From: Vibrio atypicus
GTDB lineage: Bacteria > Pseudomonadota > Gammaproteobacteria > Enterobacterales > Vibrionaceae
Direction of reading: 5' to 3'
NCBI RefSeq assembly: GCF_009811315.1
Contig: NZ_BLID01000002.1
Location: 47,831-111,830 of the forward strand
Length of the DNA stretch: 64,000 bases
Position numbers and translations under genes: made by a program. Below, one piece after another: positions 58,200-64,000 of this stretch (its first letter is position 1; each line of letters starts with the position of its first letter). The notes beneath the pieces are model-generated. The model saw only the letters and a program-made list of their open reading frames with translations, was not told the DNA's origin and made no database searches.

Positions 58200-60260
58200 T
58201 TACATCACGCGCATACCAGGTTGAGCACCTTCATGCGGCTCAAGGATCCATAGCTCACTGCCACCAGGGCCCGCTGCTAGAATCATGCCTTCAGACATAC
58301 CAAACTTCATCTTACGCGGCTTAAGGTTAGCCACCATCACAGTCAGTTTGCCTTCAAGATCTTCTGGTTTGTACGCCGACTTGATGCCAGAGAACACTTG
58401 ACGAGTTTCACCACCGATATCGAGTTGGAACTTAAGCAGTTTGTTTGCTTTTGGCACTTCTTCACAAGAGATGATACGTGCGATACGCATATCTACTGCA
58501 GCGAAAGCGTCAAATTCAATCTCTTCTGCGATTGGTTCTTTATCTAGCTCAGTTTGGCTTGCTTTGTTCTTTGCTGCTTCTGCCGCTTCTTTCGCTGCAA
58601 CTTCTGCTGCTGCATCTTCTTTAGAAGCTTCAATCATCGCTTCAACCTTCTTAGGGTCGATACGGTTGAACAGAGCTTTGAACTTAGTGATCTCGTGATC
58701 AGTCAGTGGCGCTGCAATGCCTTCCCAAGTTAGCGTTTCGTTTAGGAACGCTTCAGTACGCGCAGCAAGCTCTGGCATCACTGGTTTTAGGTATGTCATT
58801 AGAACGCGGAATAGGTTGATACCAACAGAACAGATGTCTTGTAGCTCTTGGTCTTTACCTTCTTCTTTCGCCACAACCCACGGTGCTTTTTCATCAACGT
58901 ATTGGTTTGCTTTGTCTGCTAGTGCAGTGATTTCACGGATAGCACGGCCAAATTCACGAGTTTCGTAAAGCTCTGCGATGCGGTCAGCCGCTGCAGCGAA
59001 CTCGTTGTATAGCTCAGTTTCTGCGAAGTTAGCCGATAGCTTGCCTTCAAAACGCTTAGAGATGAAGCCAGCGTTACGTGAAGCTAGGTTAACAATCTTG
59101 TTTACTACGTCAGCGTTAACGCGCTGAGTGAAGTCTTCAAGGTTAAGATCTAGGTCATCGATACGGCTGTTCAGTTTCGCTGCGTAGTAGTAACGTAAAC
59201 ACTCTGGATCTAGGTGATCTAGGTATGTTGCCGCCTTGATGAATGTGCCTTTAGACTTAGACATCTTCGCGCCGTTTACCGTTACGTAGCCGTGTACGAA
59301 TACGTTGTTTGGCTTACGGAAACCAGAGCCTTCAAGCATTGCTGGCCAGAATAGAGAGTGGAAGTAGACGATGTCTTTACCGATGAAGTGGTAAAGCTCA
59401 GTTGTGCTGTCTTTCTTCCAGTACTCATCGAAGTCTAGACCTTCAGTTTTGTTACATAGGTTCTTAAATGAAGCCATGTAGCCAACTGGTGCATCTAGCC
59501 ATACGTAGAAGAATTTGTTCTTCTCGCCTGGGATTTCGAAGCCGAAGTAAGGCGCATCACGAGAGATATCCCACTGTTGTAGACCAGACTCGAACCACTC
59601 TTGCATCTTGTTCGCTGTTTCAGATTGAAGTGAGCCTGAACGAGTCCACTCTTGTAGCATGCTTTCAAACTGAGGCAGGTCGAAGAAGAAGTGCTCTGAA
59701 TCCTTCATTACTGGAGTTGCGCCAGATACTGCTGATTTAGGATCAATCAGTTCAGTTGGGCTGTACGTCTCGCCACAGTTATCACAGTTGTCACCGTATT
59801 GGTCTTCTGACTTACACTTAGGACAGGTACCTTTTACGAAACGATCCGGTAGGAACATCTCTTTTTCTGGGTCAAATAGCTGAGAAATAGTACGGCTAGA
59901 AATGAAACCGTTTTTCTTAAGCTCTAGGTAGATGTGTGAAGCCAGCTCACGGTTCTCTTCAGAGTGTGTGCTGTGGTAGTTATCGAAGCTAATATCGAAG
60001 CCAGCGAAGTCTTTTTGGTGCTCTTCACTTACTGCAGCGATCATCTCTTCTGGCGTAATACCCATCTGTTGTGCTTTTAGCATGATTGGCGTGCCGTGAG
60101 CATCGTCAGCACAGATGAAGTTTACAGTGTTGCCACGTAGGCGTTGGTAGCGAACCCAGATATCTGCTTGAATGTGTTCCAGCATATGACCTAGGTGAAT
60201 CGAACCGTTAGCGTACGGAAGGGCACAAGTGACCAGTAGTTTTCTTGGATCAGTCGCCAT
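58200..60260 (-). CDS. metG: Methionyl-tRNA synthetase
   Basis: Class I synthetase, 686 residues. HIGH-type HLGH near residue 24, zinc ligands [27 protein letters not shown], anticodon-binding helices, then a C-terminal OB-fold tRNA-binding/dimerisation domain ([13 protein letters not shown]) as in E. coli. Divergent from apbC, the conserved metG-mrp arrangement. Confidence 0.97.
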   Translation of the reverse strand: MATDPRKLLVTCALPYANGSIHLGHMLEHIQADIWVRYQRLRGNTVNFICADDAHGTPIMLKAQQMGITPEEMIAAVSEEHQKDFAGFDISFDNYHSTHSEENRELASHIYLELKKNGFISSRTISQLFDPEKEMFLPDRFVKGTCPKCKSEDQYGDNCDNCGETYSPTELIDPKSAVSGATPVMKDSEHFFFDLPQFESMLQEWTRSGSLQSETANKMQEWFESGLQQWDISRDAPYFGFEIPGEKNKFFYVWLDAPVGYMASFKNLCNKTEGLDFDEYWKKDSTTELYHFIGKDIVYFHSLFWPAMLEGSGFRKPNNVFVHGYVTVNGAKMSKSKGTFIKAATYLDHLDPECLRYYYAAKLNSRIDDLDLNLEDFTQRVNADVVNKIVNLASRNAGFISKRFEGKLSANFAETELYNEFAAAADRIAELYETREFGRAIREITALADKANQYVDEKAPWVVAKEEGKDQELQDICSVGINLFRVLMTYLKPVMPELAARTEAFLNETLTWEGIAAPLTDHEITKFKALFNRIDPKKVEAMIEASKEDAAAEVAAKEAAEAAKNKASQTELDKEPIAEEIEFDAFAAVDMRIARIISCEEVPKANKLLKFQLDIGGETRQVFSGIKSAYKPEDLEGKLTVMVANLKPRKMKFGMSEGMILAAGPGGSELWILEPHEGAQPGMRVM

Positions 60261-60415
60261 ACTTAATATTCGCTTCTAATGATGTATAAAAAATAGAGAG
60301 TAATACTACCTTATCCCACCAGTGACTCCAAGGCTTCCAATATGGGAAACCCTAGTTTTTTCAGGGTTCAGTCTAGGCTGGTGGAGTGTTACGATTAGAT
60401 GCATAAGGAGGACCT

Positions 60416-61489
60416 ATGCGTCAGTTCACTTCAAAACAAGATTTTTGTGATTGGTTAAACCAATTTGAGCACCCAAGCCTCGCCTCTGACTGGGCATCAG
60501 CTGCAAATATCATCTCTGTCGAAGCCAGTGGTTTTAAGATATCAATTCCTTTTGCGGCAAAAGGTTTGGTTGAGGATTTATCAAGCTGGATTTCAACCCA
60601 ACAAGCAGCGGGTGACGTAGCGTCATTTGCATGCGAGATAGAGGTTGCTCCTAAAACATTGGAAGCCAATGTAGCCGCGCAGGTGAAAGGGGTGAAAAAC
60701 ATTATCGCGGTCACCTCTGCGAAAGGAGGCGTGGGTAAGTCGACCACTTCGGTTAACTTAGCGTTGGCAATTGCTCAATCCGGCGCGCGCGTTGGCTTGT
60801 TAGATGCGGATATATACGGACCTTCTGTACCAATAATGCTCGGTCAGCAAAATGCTCAACCAGAGGTGCGAGATAATAAGTGGATGCAGCCAATTGCCTC
60901 GCACGGTATCTACACTCATTCTATTGGCTATTTGGTCTCTAAGGATGAAGCGGCGATCTGGCGCGGCCCTATGGCAGCCAAAGCATTGGCGCAACTTCTC
61001 AATGAAACTGAGTGGCCAGAACTCGATTACCTGATTATTGATATGCCGCCGGGCACAGGGGATATTCAACTTACCTTGGCTCAGCAGGTGCCTGTAACGG
61101 GGGCGGTGATTGTAACGACACCACAAGATTTAGCATTGGCGGATGCTCGTAAAGGGGCGGCGATGTTTAATAAGGTCGAAGTACCGGTAGTGGGTGTGGT
61201 TGAAAACATGAGCTATCACATATGTAGCCACTGCGGGGGCAAAGAGCATATTTTTGGTGCGGGTGGCGCAGAAAAAATGTCACAAGAGTACGGACTCGAT
61301 CTGCTTGCTCAAATCCCACTGCACATTGAAATGCGTGAAGATATTGATAAAGGTTGTCCAACCGTGGTCGCTAGACCGGAATCGGAGCATACGCACCAGT
61401 ATTTGGCGTTAGCTGAAGCCGTCTGTTCACGTTTATATTGGCACGGAAAGACTAAACCAGATTCAATTCAGTTTACTATGGTAGAGTAG
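60416..61489 (+). CDS. apbC: Iron-sulfur cluster carrier ApbC/Mrp
   Basis: Mrp/NBP35-like P-loop ATPase, 357 residues. Walker A SAKGGVGKSTTS, DADIYGPSVP and the cluster-binding CxxC in HICSHCGG. An N-terminal MIP18-like segment (about residues 1-85) precedes it. Ribosome-binding site AAGGAGGACCT is strong. Confidence 0.95.
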   Translation: MRQFTSKQDFCDWLNQFEHPSLASDWASAANIISVEASGFKISIPFAAKGLVEDLSSWISTQQAAGDVASFACEIEVAPKTLEANVAAQVKGVKNIIAVTSAKGGVGKSTTSVNLALAIAQSGARVGLLDADIYGPSVPIMLGQQNAQPEVRDNKWMQPIASHGIYTHSIGYLVSKDEAAIWRGPMAAKALAQLLNETEWPELDYLIIDMPPGTGDIQLTLAQQVPVTGAVIVTTPQDLALADARKGAAMFNKVEVPVVGVVENMSYHICSHCGGKEHIFGAGGAEKMSQEYGLDLLAQIPLHIEMREDIDKGCPTVVARPESEHTHQYLALAEAVCSRLYWHGKTKPDSIQFTMVE

Positions 61490-61505
61490 CCACGCTTTCT
61501 TTTGG

Positions 61506-61537
61506 CAAAAATGGGTGCTTTTTGAGCGCCCATTTTT
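61506..61537 (+). terminator. Terminator after apbC
   Basis: Stem AAAAATGGGTGCT / AGCGCCCATTTTT with one G-T pair and a T tail. Confidence 0.8.
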
Positions 61538-61738
61538 ATTCTTATTTCGTGTAATCGATTGCGCAAAATTCATTTATTCCAATTCTATAATTGACGGCAA
61601 TCGCGACTGGCAACTGGTCGCTGAACTCCCTATAATCAGGCGGTTTACCTAAATTTGTCTTAATACACAGGACTCATAATAGTGAGCACTGCTAGTATTA
61701 GCATATGACACCAATCAAATTCATCGGGTGCAAGAATA

Positions 61739-62380
61739 ATGTCTGATAATAATCAATGCGTCATCGTCGGTATTGCTGGCGCGTCTGCTTCTGGAAAAAG
61801 TTTAATCGCAAGCACAATTTACAACGAGCTGCGTGAGAAAGTGGGCGATCATCAAATTGGTGTGATTACGGAAGATTGCTACTACAACGACCAAAGCCAC
61901 CTGAGCATGGATGAGCGCGTAAAAACTAACTATGACCACCCGAGCGCACTGGATCATGATCTGCTATGTGATCACCTAGAGAAGTTAGTGAAAGGTCAAG
62001 CGGTAGAAGTACCGGAGTACAGCTACACAGACCATACCCGTACGGACAACACCACAACAATGACACCTAAAAAAGTGATCATTCTTGAAGGTATTCTTCT
62101 TCTAACAGATCCTCGCCTGCGTAACCTAATGCACGCAACAGTATTTATGGATACGCCGCTGGATATCTGTCTACTCCGCCGTGTTAAGCGTGATGTTGAA
62201 GAGCGCGGCCGTACAATGGACTCGGTATTGAAGCAGTACCAAGAAACCGTTCGTCCAATGTTTATGCAGTTTATTGAGCCATCGAAACAATACGCAGACA
62301 TTATTGTTCCTCGTGGTGGTAAAAACCGCATTGCAATTGATGTTCTAAAAGCTCACATTGCAAAACTTCTGAAAGCTTAA
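61739..62380 (+). CDS. udk: Uridine kinase
   Basis: Phosphorylates uridine and cytidine. 213 residues, P-loop [22 protein letters not shown] and [12 protein letters not shown] signatures, [15 protein letters not shown]. Shine-Dalgarno is weak (GCAAGAATA). Pyrimidine salvage partner of udp and uraA. Confidence 0.96.
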   Translation: MSDNNQCVIVGIAGASASGKSLIASTIYNELREKVGDHQIGVITEDCYYNDQSHLSMDERVKTNYDHPSALDHDLLCDHLEKLVKGQAVEVPEYSYTDHTRTDNTTTMTPKKVIILEGILLLTDPRLRNLMHATVFMDTPLDICLLRRVKRDVEERGRTMDSVLKQYQETVRPMFMQFIEPSKQYADIIVPRGGKNRIAIDVLKAHIAKLLKA

Positions 62381-62413
62381 GCCTCTAGCAAGCTGATAGA
62401 CTTTATTTTTTAA

Positions 62414-62447
62414 GAAAGAAGTGGCACTTTAGGTGCCACTTTCTTTT
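62414..62447 (+). terminator. Terminator after udk
   Basis: Hairpin GAAAGAAGTGGCAC / GTGCCACTTTCTTTTTT. Confidence 0.9.
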
Positions 62448-62534
62448 TTATGGTCCTCAGAAACTAAGAGCGATCATTTATACTTGGTGTTGCATCTCAA
62501 ACATCAAGAAACTCAAAGAGCAAGGATAATGCTA

Positions 62535-64000
62535 ATGAAGAAACTGTTCCTTTTTGTAGCAATCCCCGTCATTGCTATTGTCGGTGCGATTTTGGCACTG
62601 GTTCTGCTGGTTAACCCGAATCAATTTAAGCCACTGATTGTTGAACAAGCAAAGACTCAAACAGGTCTTGATTTGGTGGTTGATGGCGATATCAGCTGGC
62701 AATTCTTCCCGTCGATTGGTTTTGAATTAGGTAAAACCGAGCTACGTAACCCTGAAGGCTTTAGCAAGTTAAATATCTTTAAGGTTGATAGCGTTGTTAT
62801 TGATGTCTCTGTGACTCCTTTGTTTAGCAAGCAGCTAGAAATTGGCAATATCGTCTTAGATGGTGCTGAAGTTTCTATTGAAACGCTAAAAGATGGTCGT
62901 AAGAACATTGATGTATTGACTCAAGCGCAATCTGAACCTGCGGAAACAGCCACAACGGCCACCTCGACAGAAAACATGCCAGCGACGACTTCTGAAGCCC
63001 CAGCATCTGACTGGAGTATTAACCTGGCAGGGATTTCTATTTCTAATGCGGCTGTTGAGATTCAGGACTTTCAAGCAAACAGTTTTACCAAGCTATATGA
63101 CGTGAATCTGAGTTTGTCAGAATTTGCTTTTGACCAATGGGTAACTGCAGATTTTGGTGCTAAAGGTGAAGCGAATCAGCAGAAATTCGGTGCTGAAGGC
63201 CACGCTGAATTCAAGCTAGCGAAAGGTTTTGCTCAATACTCACTGCGTAATATTGAACTCGACAGCAGCTTTAGTGACCCAGCGACAAAAATGGATACCA
63301 TCAAGCTGACTCTAGATACGTTTGAGTTCGATAAAGCCAACCAACTGGGTTACCAATTGAAAGGCAACGCAGCCGGCCTAGCGATTGAAATGCAAGGCCA
63401 AGGTTCATTAACCGTTGATAAGGCGCTCAGCAAAGTAACGTTAAATCAACTGACATTAGATGCGCAATTTGAAGGGGACTCTCTACCTCAATCGCCAATG
63501 AAAGTTGATATGGCTTCGGATCTTTCCTTTGATATGAATAAGAGCCACCTAAGCTTTGTATTAGAAAAACTGACTGCCAATGCACTAGCCTTTGATGGCA
63601 AAGCGGACATCACTCTCGCTGATATCCCAAAAGTGCGTTTTGCTTTACATAGCCCTGATATTGACCTAGATGCGTTTCTTGGTTTGGACAAAGCTAAAGA
63701 GGCCACTGGTGAAGCAAAAGGTGAGCAAGATGATTCGAAAGAGTCTGCACCGCAAGCGGAAGTGGAGCCTGATCTAACAGCACTGAAAACGCTTGATGTG
63801 AAAGGTGATATCACCATCGATAAGTTTAAGGCGAGCAACGCTCACATGCAGGACGTGAAAGCGAGCTTCTATGTGAATCGTGGTATTGCAGAGCTGACCT
63901 CCTTTAGTTCTAAGCTGTATCAAGGCTCTATCTCTGCTAAAGCTAAGCTAGACGCACGTAAAACTCCGGCGTCGTACACGGTTCATAATCGCGTAAAAGA
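62535..64000 (+). CDS. asmA: AsmA family outer-membrane assembly protein (3' end outside window)
   Basis: Starts MKKLFLFVAIPVIAIV; AAGGA lies nine bases upstream (an in-frame ATG at 62529 is too close to it). One N-terminal membrane helix, then the AsmA N-terminal domain: LVLLVNPNQFKPLIVEQAK, LVVDGDISWQFFPSIGFELG. The rest is a long beta-rich periplasmic body, with a low-complexity linker near 62930-63010. At least 488 residues lie in the window. AsmA proteins influence outer-membrane lipid and protein assembly. Confidence 0.9.
   Translation, partial: MKKLFLFVAIPVIAIVGAILALVLLVNPNQFKPLIVEQAKTQTGLDLVVDGDISWQFFPSIGFELGKTELRNPEGFSKLNIFKVDSVVIDVSVTPLFSKQLEIGNIVLDGAEVSIETLKDGRKNIDVLTQAQSEPAETATTATSTENMPATTSEAPASDWSINLAGISISNAAVEIQDFQANSFTKLYDVNLSLSEFAFDQWVTADFGAKGEANQQKFGAEGHAEFKLAKGFAQYSLRNIELDSSFSDPATKMDTIKLTLDTFEFDKANQLGYQLKGNAAGLAIEMQGQGSLTVDKALSKVTLNQLTLDAQFEGDSLPQSPMKVDMASDLSFDMNKSHLSFVLEKLTANALAFDGKADITLADIPKVRFALHSPDIDLDAFLGLDKAKEATGEAKGEQDDSKESAPQAEVEPDLTALKTLDVKGDITIDKFKASNAHMQDVKASFYVNRGIAELTSFSSKLYQGSISAKAKLDARKTPASYTVHNRVK

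Noticed and set aside
58091-58324. 77-residue plus-strand frame at the metG end
   Set aside because: It runs through the metG terminator and the metG C-terminal coding region; no family likeness.

Overview
The window is chromosomal DNA from a Vibrio (Gammaproteobacteria, Vibrionales). The species cannot be fixed from the sequence alone. The genus call rests on the luxO-luxU pair with a divergent Qrr1 small RNA, motY of the sodium-driven polar flagellar motor beside rnt, a NutA-type 5'-nucleotidase lipoprotein, and an Mlp24-like chemoreceptor. Nearly everything is housekeeping DNA with dense, well-terminated operons; no insertion sequence, prophage, integron or CRISPR array was seen.

Layout. 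1-715: a minus-strand tRNA operon (Met-Leu-Gln-Met-Leu) with a strong promoter. 850-10780: core genes, with pth-ychF, prs and lolB-ispE on the minus strand and hemA-prfA-prmC-sirB2-sirB1-kdsA on the plus strand (tetrapyrrole synthesis, translation termination, isoprenoid, PRPP and Kdo synthesis). 10735-16400: nutA, ybaK, uraA and a DUF2066 exported protein. 16414-22876: the envelope-protease operon bepA-yfgD-wrbA-DUF2069, divergent from a TusA-like gene plus perM, then a dCache chemoreceptor. 22901-26221: gcvR-bcp divergent from dapA-bamC. 26241-29397: rnt plus an antiporter, divergent from motY. 29396-37198: the rsxABCDGE-nth-gloA operon, with a small DUF2753 gene behind a Fur box at its end.

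37440-40340 is the most accessory-looking part: a tightly packed operon of a periplasmic ligand-binding protein, a membrane-anchored LytTR regulator and a degenerate short-chain dehydrogenase. Behind it lie an AT-rich region with a candidate small RNA and a tRNA-Asn. This is the best candidate here for an undescribed signalling system.

41084-45631: uvrB with a perfect LexA box and an upstream DnaA-box pair, then the quorum-sensing module qrr1 / luxO-luxU. Phosphorelay LuxU to LuxO drives sigma-54 transcription of Qrr1. 45617-49648: yvcK, then a molybdopterin operon moaABCDE behind a probable Moco riboswitch. 49671-55446: a diguanylate cyclase, a small NrtS-like membrane protein, a CBS protein, a MATE exporter and the zinc/cadmium ATPase zntA under a ZntR-type promoter. 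55477-62447: udp with CRP sites, yehS, an unrecognised membrane protein, metG, apbC and udk. 62535-64000: the start of asmA, which runs off the window.

Several gene starts were set from ribosome-binding sites and family lengths rather than from the longest open frame (ychF, pth, ispE, lolB, hemA, prmC, nutA, mcp, bcp, dapA, motY, rsxE, uvrB, luxU, moaA, udp and others). Family assignments come from motif recognition by eye; no database search was possible.
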